Shown here: positions 1 through 6,288 of the stretch, piece after piece | How the letters are laid out: every line of letters begins with the position of its first letter | How positions within the stretch are numbered: position 1 is the first letter of the stretch | DNA from: Baffinella frigidus | Taxonomy: Eukaryota > Cryptophyceae > Cryptomonadales > Baffinellaceae | Direction: 5' to 3' | Assembly (NCBI GenBank): GCA_026770585.1 | Contig: MU646675.1 | Span: 100,621 to 113,937 of the forward strand | DNA: 13,317 nt | Program-made: the position numbers and the translations under genes | Notes under the pieces: model-generated | The model's database searches: none | What the model was told of the DNA's origin: nothing | The model's input: only the letters and a program-made list of their open reading frames with translations

Positions 1-82
1 GTGCAGGGTGCAGGGTGCAGGGTGCAGGGTGCAGGGTGCAGGGTGCAGGGTGCAGGGTGCAGGGTGCAGGGTGCAGGGTGCA
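1..82. repeat. 7-bp minisatellite (GTGCAGG)n
   Basis: About 11.7 perfect copies of GTGCAGG run from the window edge to base 82, where the phase breaks into ACTTGG. Written in another phase the unit is TGCAGGG, a heptamer ending in AGGG like the plant-type telomere unit TTTAGGG and like the TTGAGGG array at 862-988. The array may extend to the left. Open frames across it are products of the repeat, not genes. Confidence 0.95.
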
Positions 83-225
83 ACTTGGAGTGTCCCCGAA
101 GACGAAGGAACAGCCGAAGGCGGGAGCCCGTTGGAACACGAAGCGTCCCCCGAGTTAAAATACGTCTGGTCCCGCCCCGCCCGCTTCGCAGACGCCGGCT
201 TGAGGAGCAGCTCGCGCTCTCGCAC
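83..225. other. Unassigned GC-rich single-copy sequence
   Basis: This segment lies between the heptamer array and the family-A/B block. It is GC-rich and shows no repeat, no hairpin and no recognisable protein. The frames that cross it begin inside the GTGCAGG repeat. Confidence 0.4.
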
Positions 226-259
226 CCGCTCCGCGAGAATATCCGCAGCGCTCCGCCCT
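226..259. repeat. Host-side direct repeat L, copy 1
   Basis: A 34-bp segment beginning CCGCTCCGCG and ending CTCCGCCCT matches 391-424 at 31 of 34 positions. Each copy lies immediately left of a foldback that begins (G/A)ATCCGGG. The last five bases, GCCCT, resemble GACCT at 722-726 on the far side of the A...A block, so they may be a target duplication with one substitution. Confidence 0.85.
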
Positions 260-388
260 GATCCGGGGACATGTTTAACTTAAAAGAAAATGGATCCCTA
301 TGTGTTCATAAGAGGTGGAAGAAGATTAATTAGGGCCCGAAGTAAATTTAATTAGGGCAAAATCCGGTTTGATAGGCCACTTTCTTTT
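260..388 (+). mobile_element. Foldback family A, copy 1 (right end lost)
   Basis: It begins GATCCGGGGACATGTTTAA, continues through AAAAGAAAATGGATCCCTA and an interior with two ATTAGGGC motifs, and stops at CCACTTTCTTTT. The last 20 or so bases of the right inverted repeat, present in the copy at 583-721, are missing. The interior is nearly the same as in that copy. It encodes no protein and would be a non-autonomous element. Confidence 0.8.
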
Positions 389-390
389 CC

Positions 391-424
391 CCGCTCCACG
401 AGGATATCCGCAGCGCTCCGACCT
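391..424. repeat. Host-side direct repeat L, copy 2, ending in target duplication GACCT
   Basis: This is the second copy of the 34-bp segment at 226-259. It ends with GACCT (420-424), which is repeated exactly at 555-559 just after the family-B element. That marks a 5-bp target-site duplication. Confidence 0.85.
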
Positions 425-554
425 AATCCGGGAACAAGCATTTTTCTTTTAAAAGCTGGTAATGAAAATTACTACATAGCGGGTCACGTCCGAAGCGATT
501 GTGTAGTAATTTTCGTGTAGATTTTTTGGAGGAAAAATGCTTGTTCCCGGATGA
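425..554 (+). mobile_element. Foldback family B, copy 1 (130 bp, 5-bp TSD)
   Basis: The ends are AATCCGGGAACAAGCATTTT and AAAATGCTTGTTCCCGGATGA-like, giving inverted repeats of about 20 bp. A second inverted pair (AAAATTACTACA near 466 and TGTAGTAATTTT near 501) makes most of the element fold back. It is flanked by exact GACCT duplications (420-424 and 555-559). A second copy of exactly the same length lies at 12059-12188. A 5-bp duplication is known for few DNA transposon groups (Transib is one), but I do not assign a superfamily. Confidence 0.9.
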
Positions 555-582
555 GACCTGAGGATGAGCCGCCGCCTTCTCC
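555..582. repeat. Host-side direct repeat R, copy 1
   Basis: It begins GACCTGAGGATGAGCCGCC and closely matches 722-751 (GACCTGACGATGAGGCGCC). It is the right-hand partner of repeat L. In each case the GACCT at the start of R repeats the GACCT or GCCCT at the end of L. Confidence 0.8.
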
Positions 583-721
583 GTTTAATTTTAAAGAAAA
601 TGGATCCCTACGTGTTCATAGGAGTGGCAAGAAGATTAATTAGGGCCCCAAGTAAATTTAATTAGGGCAGAATCCGGTCTGATAGGCCATTTTCTTTTAA
701 ATTAAACATGTTCCCGGCTGC
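583..721 (+). mobile_element. Foldback family A, copy 2 (left end lost)
   Basis: The copy starts at GTTTAATTTTAAAG, missing about the first dozen bases of the left end, and keeps a full right end, TTAAACATGTTCCCGGCTGC. It is in the same orientation as copy 1. Together the two copies enclose L2-B-R1, and the outer flanks are GCCCT (255-259) and GACCT (722-726). The layout resembles a composite element made of two A copies. Confidence 0.8.
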
Positions 722-861
722 GACCTGACGATGAGGCGCCCCCTCCTTCTCCCCCTCCCCCTCCGCCCGCGCTGCCCCCTTCCCCGCCGCCTCTGCTGTC
801 GAGGGTCTCTGCGGCGCTGGCGAGAGCTTGTAGCGCGGTGCGTTTCGCTGGGAGAGCTGAA
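722..861. other. Repeat R copy 2 and pyrimidine-rich CCCTCC tract
   Basis: The first 30 bases are the second copy of R. They run into a C/T-rich stretch of CCCTCCTTCTCC type. On the minus strand this reads as a glycine/glutamate-rich peptide inside a 229-codon frame (702-1391). Its low complexity, together with the TTGAGGG array that supplies another part of that frame, argues against a gene. Confidence 0.5.
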
Positions 862-988
862 GGTTGAGGGAGCAGGGAGCAGGGTTGAGGGTTGAGGGTT
901 GAGGGAGTAGGGTTGAGGGTTGAGGGTTGAGGGAGTGGGGTTGAGGGTTGAGGGTTGAGGGTTGAGGGTGAGTGTTGAGTGTTGAGTG
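862..988 (+). repeat. TTGAGGG minisatellite
   Basis: Repeated TTGAGGG units are broken regularly by GAGTAGGG, GAGTGGGG and GAGCAGGG variants, roughly every three units. The tail drifts into GTTGAGT units. The heptamer differs from TTTAGGG at one position. A reverse-orientation counterpart lies at 1697-1748. Confidence 0.9.
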
Positions 989-1388
989 TGTGGCAGGAAG
1001 CAGAGAGACCCGGGCGAGATGGGCGAGCCGGGTGGAGTGAATGTTTCTGGTAGAGGAAGCGAGCTACGATCTCAATCTTTTCGGTATCTCCCGTCAGCAA
1101 TCCGAGGTCCCTAGGGTTTCCTACCGTAGGGTCATAGGAAAGATTGTTTTTAAAATAAAAATACCCGAATCCTTGCCAGGGTCCGGGATAAGCTGCTACG
1201 GGTTGCTGGTGGAATGCGGTCAACTGTCTACCTCTGCCTGCGTTAAACTCGGCTCGCCAAGAACGCATGTGAGTCGCCGATTTGTACTGGAGGTTCTGGT
1301 GCAAATGTGTTGTATGGCGAGGCGTGGTTTGGTCGGGCAGAGCTAGAGTCTTGGCAGTGCTGCAAGGACAGAAACCCTCAGCGTCCAC
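989..1388. other. Unassigned region, no gene supported
   Basis: Both strands hold an open frame here: 101 codons on plus (1041-1346) and part of 702-1391 on minus. The minus frame gives complex, non-repetitive peptide around 1041-1390 (for example GYFYFKNNLSYDP), but no family, splice pair or codon signature decides between strands. I see no clear repeat in this stretch. Confidence 0.35.
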
Positions 1389-1520
1389 CAACCCTCACAG
1401 CCGGACCGAATCGACGATTTTTGGGAGCCATTTTCCTTCGACAGAGGGGTCGGATCTGACCCCTCTGCCGGGGAAAACTGAGGTCTTCAAATCGACGATT
1501 TGATCCTCCCGTGAGGGTTG
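1389..1520. mobile_element. Short foldback element with AAATCGACGATTT motifs
   Basis: Perfect 10-bp outer arms CAACCCTCAC (1389-1398) and GTGAGGGTTG (1511-1520) enclose two copies of AATCGACGATTT (1409-1420 and 1489-1500). A central hairpin has 10-bp stems, CAGAGGGGTC and GACCCCTCTG, with loop GGATCT (1442-1467). The outer arms contain CCCTCA/TGAGGG, as in the neighbouring heptamer arrays. No target duplication was identified. Confidence 0.65.
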
Positions 1521-1570
1521 TGGGTGGGCGTGGCCGAGCCGCGTGCTGCGATTTTTCCTGGTGGCGGCAT

Positions 1571-1639
1571 CAGCATCCGCAGCAGCATCAGCAGCATCAG
1601 CAGCAGCAGCAGCAACCAGCAGCAGCAGCAGCAGCAGCA
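1571..1639. repeat. Interrupted CAG/CTG microsatellite
   Basis: CAG triplets are interrupted by CAT, CCG and CAAC. The longest pure run is 1618-1638. Plus-strand frames read Ser or Ala runs and minus-strand frames read Leu/Ala runs. Both sit in short ORFs (1543-1779 plus, 1395-1691 minus). A coding microsatellite cannot be excluded, but neither frame shows a domain. Confidence 0.9.
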
Positions 1640-1696
1640 TGAAGTACTCTGAAACTTCTTCAGTGGATCGCGATCTCAGAAATGGATGCATCCTCC

Positions 1697-1748
1697 ACCC
1701 TCGACCCTCAACCCTCAGCTCTCAGCTCTCAACGCTCAACCCTCAAAC
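1697..1748 (-). repeat. CCCTCAA minisatellite (reverse of the TTGAGGG array)
   Basis: Units such as CCCTCAA, CCCTCAG and CTCTCAA read as TTGAGGG variants on the minus strand. The array is degenerate compared with 862-988. With that array it forms a long inverted pair about 700 bp apart that encloses the foldback at 1389-1520 and the CAG tract. Confidence 0.8.
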
Positions 1749-1950
1749 CACAACCCTGAACTCACGGAAGGGGGGTTGAGGCTCACCCGGACGAGGAGAG
1801 GCGAAGACAGGCTCCGGGGGAGGAGGCAACCCCATCTTCAGTGCTGTGGAGGGAGGGAATGTTAGAACCTGATCCGTGCAGCTGGCCTCGAAAGGGTTGC
1901 GCGCTGGTGCACTAAGATCCGCAGAGAGAGCAAAGCAGAGTGGGGGTTAC

Positions 1951-2191
1951 CTTGGTGTTTGGCGAGCCCATGACGCAATCTGATCACCATGTCTCTTTTT
2001 TTCTGTCCTGTGATCTTCTTGCCAAAGTTTCTGTACTGCGGTGCTTTCTTCTTCTTCCCCCCAGCCGAGGCCCCCCCCCCCTCAGCTCCTTCAGCTCCAT
2101 CCTCCTTCCGTTTCCCCCCCAGCGATTCGGGGAAATAGGCATACGTGGGTTTAGGTTTCTCGTGCACGGGTTTAGGGTTCTCGTACACCAT
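1951..2191 (-). CDS. Candidate exon of an unknown lysine-rich protein
   Basis: This is the best coding candidate in the window, though I recognise no family. Reading the minus strand from the ATG at 2189-2191 gives 80 codons plus one base, ending at CACCAAG followed by GTAACC, a good 5' splice donor (GT at 1950-1949). The peptide starts MVYENPKPVHEKPKP, has an acidic and Gly/Ala-rich stretch at about residues 29-45, a KKKK cluster at 46-49, and a basic, helix-friendly tail (KKITGQKKRDMVIRLRHGL) at about 58-76. Codons favour G or C in the third position. The frame stays open upstream to 2284, so the exon may begin at an acceptor around 2200-2240 rather than at this ATG. The first 14 residues come from a 21-bp repeat with telomere-like GGGTTTAGG. 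No partner exon was identified. The real/shadow decision rests on composition and one splice site. Confidence 0.35.
2147..2188. repeat. 21-bp tandem duplication with GGGTTTAGG core
   Basis: Two adjacent 21-bp units, 2147-2167 and 2168-2188, start GGGTTTAGG and end CTCGTGCAC or CTCGTACAC, with two differences. On the minus strand they encode the heptapeptides VYENPKP and VHEKPKP in the candidate exon. The unit is three telomere-like heptamers long, and its first nine bases fit a TTTAGGG array. Confidence 0.85.
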
Positions 2192-2298
2192 TGCACTGCC
2201 AGTCCCCAGAGCCCCAGAGCCTCGGAAGATGTGAAGCCCCTTCACCCAGCAGAAGCAAGGGAATAGGAGTGCAAGGGAATACAAAGTGGAAATTTAGT

Positions 2299-2438
2299 TC
2301 AGAAAACGAGTTCTAAAACTCATTTTCTTAAGTCAATTCCCCTATAAATTTGTCAACTTATGCGCAGAGTAAAGAATAAGTTGACGAATTTGTAGGGGGG
2401 TTGACTTAAGAAAACGAGTTTTAGAACTCGTTTTCTGA
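2299..2438. mobile_element. Near-perfect 140-bp foldback element (family 4)
   Basis: Left arm TCAGAAAACGAGTTCTAAAA and right arm TTTTAGAACTCGTTTTCTGA are the ends of arms about 62 bp long that pair with only a few mismatches, around a loop of about 14 bases near 2362-2375 (GCGCAGAGTAAAGA). It includes CTTAAGTCAA on one side and TTGACTTAAG on the other. No convincing target duplication was found. A degraded relative of one arm lies at 5648-5770. The short ORF on the minus strand reading out of it is incidental. Confidence 0.9.
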
Positions 2439-3127
2439 GATAAAAATGATCCCTCATCCGCACCCCCTTTTCGGCCGGGCAAAATGGGTCCGAAAACGAG
2501 AAAATGGGATCGAAAATGGATCCAATTACGTAAAGTTCTGAGGCGATCTTTACTGTCTTGAGATAAGACGGAGAGCAGGATGGGGCCCTGGGAGGAAGGG
2601 GGGGGGGGATGAAACTCTCTACCAGGGCGGAACCGATGTGAAGTGTACCTGTCCGGGGTCTTGCGTCCTTGGAACAGGGTTCTAGGGCGGCCCCGGCCCC
2701 TGATGCTCACTCCCAGCGAATTTGGGTTTCTGGGGCACCCTTCTCGGCGTGCTGCTGCATGCCCTTTGCTGCCCGTCCCCGCCCAAGATCAGGGCATCGA
2801 AGCGTGTGGATCTAACTCATCGTGCCCCTGGCGTCTTGACATGGTAAATGGGAGGTTAACCCACGGATTTCTCCACAGAGCAGGTGTCTTTTCGACGGTG
2901 GGCCCTGATTCCAGAATTCCTTGAGATCACCGGCTCGGGGGGCTGCAGTCCTGATTCCTCTTGATTTAGCCTCTATGGGTGCATGTGTGTGAGCTATGTG
3001 CAGAATGTCTTGTACCTGGGCGGCGTTTTCCCAGCGGAAACGGGAAATGACTGAATTTCCGGTTCCAGCTCTGTCTGAGGGTCAACTAGGGTAGGTATCT
3101 TGACCGCAAAGCGTCAGAAACTTGAAT
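2439..3127. other. Unassigned region with a G11 run
   Basis: It contains three AAAATGG(G/A) repeats near 2484-2520, a run of 11 G at 2598-2608, and a 93-codon plus ORF (2643-2924) without recognisable features. No hairpin element or RNA gene is evident. Confidence 0.35.
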
Positions 3128-3187
3128 AACCCCTAGATTCACGTCAATAACATGATTTATAACGAGTTTGCAAGCAGTTGGGAGGTC
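3128..3187. repeat. 60-bp direct repeat, copy 1
   Basis: This segment is homologous to 3493-3552, exactly 365 bp downstream. The best block is GAGTTTGCAAGCAGTTGGGAG (3164-3184 region), preceded by CGTCAAYAACAT. Both copies begin at a CCCTA motif. In between is unique sequence, so this is either a dispersed repeat or the edge of a decayed duplication. Confidence 0.85.
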
Positions 3188-3492
3188 GGGGATTGTCTGT
3201 GGGTGACGGGGTTTGATGTTGAGCAATTTGATTCTCAAAACAGACCCTAATCTTGCTACTGACGGTGAGAGCCTCGGCCGGGGCGGTATTCGAGCGATTT
3301 TCATGCTGTAAAGTCGTGGAACCGCGTGGCACACGGTGGCCTTGCAACTGGCAGCGTCTATTTGCCACTGGCACTCGGAATCCCAGAGTAGCCTGTGTTT
3401 GTCAACCTGAGAAATATGTGCCCTCTTTTGACGCATGCCAATTTAGGTGCGCAAGTGTCTTTTCTCGCAGAGGTTTGGTCGGGGAGTGTCCT
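3188..3492. other. Unassigned sequence between the two 60-bp repeats
   Basis: Overlapping short ORFs occur on both strands (for example 3086-3436 minus, 3253-3591 plus). None shows a domain, low-complexity bias or clear splice sites. No internal repeat was noticed. Confidence 0.35.
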
Positions 3493-3552
3493 AAACCCTA
3501 TGTTCTCGTCAACAACATCATAGTGCACGAGTTTGCAAGCAGTTGGGAGGGT
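3493..3552. repeat. 60-bp direct repeat, copy 2
   Basis: This is the second copy of 3128-3187, in the same orientation. The final 21 bases (GAGTTTGCAAGC... to GGGAG) are identical between copies. The 5' half is diverged. Confidence 0.85.
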
Positions 3553-3770
3553 CTCCTAAGGCTTGTTTGGCCAGGATGCCACGTTCAATAAGAGCTTGTA
3601 CATGGAGTCTTGGCGTTTAGCAACAACACAAATGATTTTTTCAAGAACCCTTCCCATTGGCCGAATCAACTGAAAGTTTCCACGCCCCTGCAGGATGACC
3701 TCCATGAACGAACCCCCACACCAGCAGGATATTATCCAAGGTATCAGGACATGTATCACCGTGACAGGGG
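3553..3770. other. Unassigned sequence left of the first family-1 element
   Basis: Two short opposed ORFs (3556-3759 minus, 3610-3792 plus) cover most of it. The plus one runs into the transposon end, giving the tail RGTGVPRS. No independent support for a gene. Confidence 0.35.
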
Positions 3771-3892
3771 TACAGGGGTACCTCGCTCATAAGAAACTGC
3801 CCCCCCCCCTAGGACCACCGTAGGGCCCTAGGCATATGCCTACCGTACGGTCCTAGGGGGTAGCAGTTTCTTATGAGCGAGGTATCCCTGTG
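3771..3892. mobile_element. Foldback family 1, copy a
   Basis: The left end TACAGGGGTACCTCGCTCAT continues AAGAAACTG, a C run, then CCTAGGACC. The right end mirrors it: GTTTCTTATGAGCGAGGTATC, then CCTGTG. The centre holds CCGTAGGGCCCTAGG. Nearly the whole element can fold on itself. In other copies TA flanks both CAGGGG ends. Here the right TA is TG, a likely substitution. TA target duplication and no coding capacity fit a Stowaway- or mariner-type MITE. Confidence 0.9.
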
Positions 3893-3921
3893 CATATGAA
3901 ACACGCGGGGGTGGTCGTATA

Positions 3922-3992
3922 TGTACAATTTGTGTGTGCTCTAAATGCACAATTTGTGTGCTCTAAGAGCTCTACGTGTACAATTTGTGTGC
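3922..3992 (+). repeat. Three imperfect units containing ACAATTTGTGTG
   Basis: ACAATTTGTGTG-type blocks at 3925, 3949 and 3980 are separated by CTCTAA-containing spacers of 10 to 20 bases. The unit length varies (about 24 to 31 bp). The array begins about 30 bp after the family-1 copy. No function is visible. Confidence 0.7.
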
Positions 3993-4189
3993 AACACACT
4001 GAACGCAGTTGCTTTAAACACAGTTGCGCTGCCCCGTTTATTTGACACTCTGGCCCCATCATCAGCCCCCCCGAGCGTTGACGGGGGGGTCTGGGTTTCC
4101 CCAGTCAATGACGGGCATATCCGCGTACTCGTCGTCCGTGGAGGAGGAGGAGGTAGAGGACGCAGGGTGCGTCAGCAACTGTGAGCGCC

Positions 4190-4294
4190 TACAGGGGTAC
4201 CTGGCTCATAAAAAAACGCCCCCCCCCCTAGGACCCTACGTTAGGACCATGCCTATGGTCCTGTGGTGATCATGGGGGGGGGGGTACCCCTGTA
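4190..4294. mobile_element. Foldback family 1, copy b (right arm shortened)
   Basis: The left end TACAGGGGTACCTGGCTCAT is present, but on the right the GTTTCTTATGAGCGA part of the arm is missing, so a G run passes directly into GGTACCCCTGTA. TA flanks both ends (4190-4191, 4293-4294). The inner sequence (GTTAGGACCATGCCTA) resembles copy f at 9274-9393 more than the other copies, suggesting a subfamily. Confidence 0.85.
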
Positions 4295-4309
4295 CAGGGA
4301 TACCTCGTG
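4293..4309 (+). mobile_element. Family 1 terminal fragment sharing TA with copy b
   Basis: TACAGGGATACCTCGTG is a second left-end sequence starting at the very TA that ends copy b, after which similarity stops. It suggests that two elements abutted at one TA target, or that an insertion into an older element's end was followed by loss. Confidence 0.7.
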
Positions 4310-4603
4310 TAGGATGATTAAATGGGTGTATAATGTGTTAGTATGAACCTCACCAAGTAGTAGCAAAAATCTCAGTGGGAATCGAGAATCTCATTGGGAG
4401 CCGAAAATTTCAGGTACGCACCTTCTGGTTTCACACTCTGAAAATAATCATTGGTGTGTAGTTTCTTGGCCCAACTTCTGGTGATAGGAAGTGGAATACT
4501 CGCTCACCAGTGTCATCGGAGTCGCCGGTCGAAAAAAGAAGAGGCGCCGATAGAAATTAGAAGAGGCGAAGCCGCGGGGGAAGGAAGCGACACCACCTGG
4601 TGC
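4310..4603. other. Unassigned region
   Basis: A TGTAGGATGA motif at 4308-4317 also occurs in the arms of the foldback at 9841-9950. Beyond that there is a small AATCTCA(G/T)TGGGA repeat near 4370-4398 and a 63-codon ORF (4451-4642) without recognisable content. Confidence 0.35.
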
Positions 4604-4784
4604 AGAGGCAGGCCATTAAAAGTTAAGATCCTGGCCGAATAATCCTAAGACGTAGTTGTCACACAGACATTTGGAACATTGAGTTCTTGCAATCATATGG
4701 GGTCCCAAACCCTAGGGTTTAGGAAACTCCCCGACCAAAACTCGAGCAGCTGTGAGGGCGGAGTGGTACCATTTAGGGCGAAAT
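4604..4784. repeat. Tandem duplication of about 178 bp, copy 1
   Basis: It starts AGAGGCAGGCCATTAAAAGT and ends TTTAGGGCGAAAT. It is followed at once by copy 2. The middle (near 4645-4700) is diverged, while both ends and the block CCCTAGGGTTTAGGAAACTC are conserved. It contains AAACCCTAGGGTTT (4707-4720), a perfect 14-bp palindrome made of telomere-like halves. Confidence 0.9.
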
Positions 4785-4959
4785 AGAGGCAGGCCATTAA
4801 AAGTTGAGATCCTGGCCGAATAATCCTTAGACGACCCCCACGCCTCTTTACAAACTCGTTTCCTATCTTATGGGGCCCCAAACCCTAGGGTTTAGGAAAC
4901 TCCCCGACCAAAACTCGAGCCAGCTGTGGTGGTTCAGTGGTACAATTCAGGGCGAAATG
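4785..4959. repeat. Tandem duplication of about 178 bp, copy 2
   Basis: This directly follows copy 1 and carries the same AAACCCTAGGGTTT palindrome at 4880-4893, with AGGAAACTCCCCGACCAAAA after it. The 62-codon minus ORF spanning the junction (4693-4881) is composed of duplicated sequence. No coding role is inferred. Confidence 0.9.
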
Positions 4960-5197
4960 AAGCGATGGGAGAGGTAGCGGCACCAGAATTTGGGGCATGC
5001 CTTCAAAAAGCGGAGCCGACCACCTTTCAGATCTATCCCAACACGGATCGGGGCCGAAGAAATCAGGTCCAACAGGAGATTTTTGGGCCGAAGAAGCTCA
5101 GCACCAGACCGTCAGCGGTGAAAGTACAGGATTTCACGAAATATGCAGATGCACACCGAAACAGGCGGCGATGACTGCACATATGTCCATTGTAGAA
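4960..5197. other. Unassigned region with overlapping plus-strand ORFs
   Basis: Two plus frames (4926-5174 and 4997-5434) overlap here. The second continues over the minus-strand exon candidate below and ends at 5434. Its peptide (for example ITAPTKGLDPVVQNFL) is complex, so the strand of any gene here is unsettled. No repeat was seen. Confidence 0.3.
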
Positions 5198-5450
5198 TTA
5201 TACAACACCCATCCAGGAATTACCGCTCCCACGAAGGGTCTCGATCCGGTTGTCCAAAACTTCCTCACTCTTGCCCACCACCCCGGTGTTGCCGCTCTTG
5301 CGCATCCGCCCCGACCCCTCAAACATCTGCCCAAGTACCCAGATTGCAAGGCAGAGGCCCAAAATGCACAGCAGCGGTGCCCGCAGGGGAGTGGGCCGGC
5401 CGCTGTCGTCCCAGCCCTCCTTGCCGACAAGTGATGGGAAAATCGTGTCC
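5198..5450 (-). CDS. Candidate terminal exon, unknown protein with one hydrophobic segment
   Basis: On the minus strand an 83-codon open stretch follows a good 3' splice acceptor: ATACTTTTAG at 5460-5451, then G completing a codon. It ends at TAA (5200-5198). The peptide begins DTIFPSLVGKEGWDDSGRPT, has a hydrophobic, membrane-helix-like segment at residues 24-40 (APLLCILGLCLAIWVLG), and ends with a polar tail containing SEEVLDNRIE. Codons lean to G/C at the third position. The micro-exon candidate at 6214-6252 could join it in an open frame across a 763-bp intron that contains a family-2 element. I recognise no family. An overlapping plus-strand frame (4997-5434) is an equally open competitor, so confidence is low. 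Confidence 0.22.
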
Positions 5451-5864
5451 CTAAAAGTATTTCATCTGGCTGACCCCCTGAGCAATTTTTCACTGGTAGT
5501 AAATCGCCGAGAAATTGCCCGACAGACCCCCGTTTAAAGCGTGAGATCTGTTTTAAAAAGCCTGCATCCCTGGTTATTTTCCTATGGCAGAAGATCGACA
5601 GGTTTAAAGTCATCCACCCTGGAGGCAGGGTGGGGGTATTTTGAGCATTCTTAAGTCAACTCCCCTTGGAATGGACTGAGATCTCAGTCCCCCGTGATGA
5701 ATGGATCTGGTACAAAACGGTCTTATAAGTATTTTAGTGGTACAAATCCTGTCAACTTTTGCGATAAAGGGTTGTTCGGGATTGGCCGCATTCCCCGGTT
5801 CCCCCTCCAAGGTGGATATGATCTCACTGACTGAAAAGTCACATATGACTTTTACCTAAAAGTA
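5451..5864. other. Unassigned region with a degraded family-4 arm and an 18-bp palindrome
   Basis: CTTAAGTCAACTCCCC (5650-5665) and GTCAACTTTTGCGATAAAG (5752-5770) match two successive parts of the left arm of the 2299-2438 foldback, with about 85 unrelated bases between them. Within that insert lies GGACTGAGATCTCAGTCC (5673-5690), a perfect palindrome. AAAAGTCA and TGACTTTT form a small hairpin at 5834-5853. No gene is supported. Confidence 0.5.
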
Positions 5865-5932
5865 CAGTTCCGGCCCGGGGTGTCCGCCTATGTTGGGAGC
5901 TCGAAGAACCTAAAGGACCTAAAGGACGCATG
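5865..5932. repeat. Dispersed direct repeat, copy 1 (TGTTGGGAGCTCGAAGAA)
   Basis: The block from CAGTTCCGG through GTGTCCGCCTATGTTGGGAG and CTCGAAGAA to GGACCTAAAGG recurs at 7369-7423. Copy 1 has seven extra bases (CCCGGGG) near its start and a duplicated GGACCTAAA at its end. The two copies enclose about 1.4 kb. Confidence 0.85.
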
Positions 5933-5985
5933 ACTCAGCGTGCGCGCTCGCCCCCTGCAAGCGCAGCGCTTACGACTGCGCGAGT

Positions 5986-6005
5986 CGCAGCTGAGGTCAG
6001 CTGCG
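5986..6005. repeat. Short perfect hairpin CGCAGCTGA/TCAGCTGCG
   Basis: Nine-base arms separated by GG could form a tight cruciform stem. It lies just before family-2 copy a. No protein-binding family can be assigned from sequence alone. Confidence 0.7.
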
Positions 6006-6041
6006 AACAAAGAGATCGAAGCGTTCCCAAATGCACTCATG

Positions 6042-6141
6042 TCCCTTAAGTGACCAGTAGGCGCATACGCCCTACCATAGGGCCCTAGGACCTGCCTAGG
6101 GCTTCCACGGGCGATTATTCGCCCGTTGGTCACTTCAGGGA
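6042..6141 (+). mobile_element. Foldback family 2, copy a, hairpin variant ACGGGCGA
   Basis: Ends are TCCCTTAAGTGACCAGTAGG and TGGTCACTTCAGGGA. The body carries CATACGCCCTAC, then AGGGCCCTAGGACCTGCC. Just inside the right end is a private hairpin, ACGGGCGATTATTCGCCCGT (6107-6126). No clear TA duplication on the left side (flank TG); TA follows the right end. Encodes no protein. Confidence 0.85.
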
Positions 6142-6213
6142 TATAAATGAGAATAGGCAGGTGTCTTTCAGGTTGCGGTGCAAGCTCAACACCAGGGGGC
6201 GTGCGGGCCTCAC
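6142..6213. other. Sequence between family-2 copy a and the micro-exon candidate
   Basis: It holds no repeat. If the minus-strand gene model is right, it is the start of the intron after the 39-nt exon. The donor GTGAGG reads at 6213-6208. Confidence 0.3.
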
Positions 6214-6252
6214 CTTGAACAAACTTGAAGCGGTTTTGGAGGAGCGCGACAC
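6214..6252 (-). CDS. Candidate 39-nt micro-exon, unknown protein
   Basis: On the minus strand, CTGCCCTCACAG (pyrimidine-rich acceptor, AG at 6254-6253) precedes 39 bases ending TTCAAG, followed by GTGAGG (donor GT at 6213-6212). Both splice sites are close to consensus. The length is a multiple of three. Read so as to join the exon candidate at 5198-5450, it encodes CRAPPKPLQVCS plus a split Arg codon, and the junction keeps the frame open. The surrounding intron sequence would hold family-2 elements on both sides. Evidence is splice-site appearance only. Such coincidences are common, so this is tentative. Confidence 0.2.
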
Positions 6253-6288
6253 CTGTGAGGGCAGAGAATATTGTGTATATAGTGTATA

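Noticed and set aside
862-988. CRISPR-like array in the regularly interrupted heptamer repeats
   Set aside because: Units are 7 bp with no unique spacers of 25-40 bp. It is a minisatellite.
702-1391. A 229-codon minus ORF as a proline/serine-rich protein
   Set aside because: Its C-terminal half is the TTGAGGG minisatellite (STLNPQP repeats) and a CCCTCC tract. Only the first 110 codons are complex and no family or splice evidence supports them.
2342-2710. A 122-codon minus ORF overlapping the 140-bp foldback
   Set aside because: Its last third is foldback sequence and the rest has no recognisable domain. The frame is not supported by composition.
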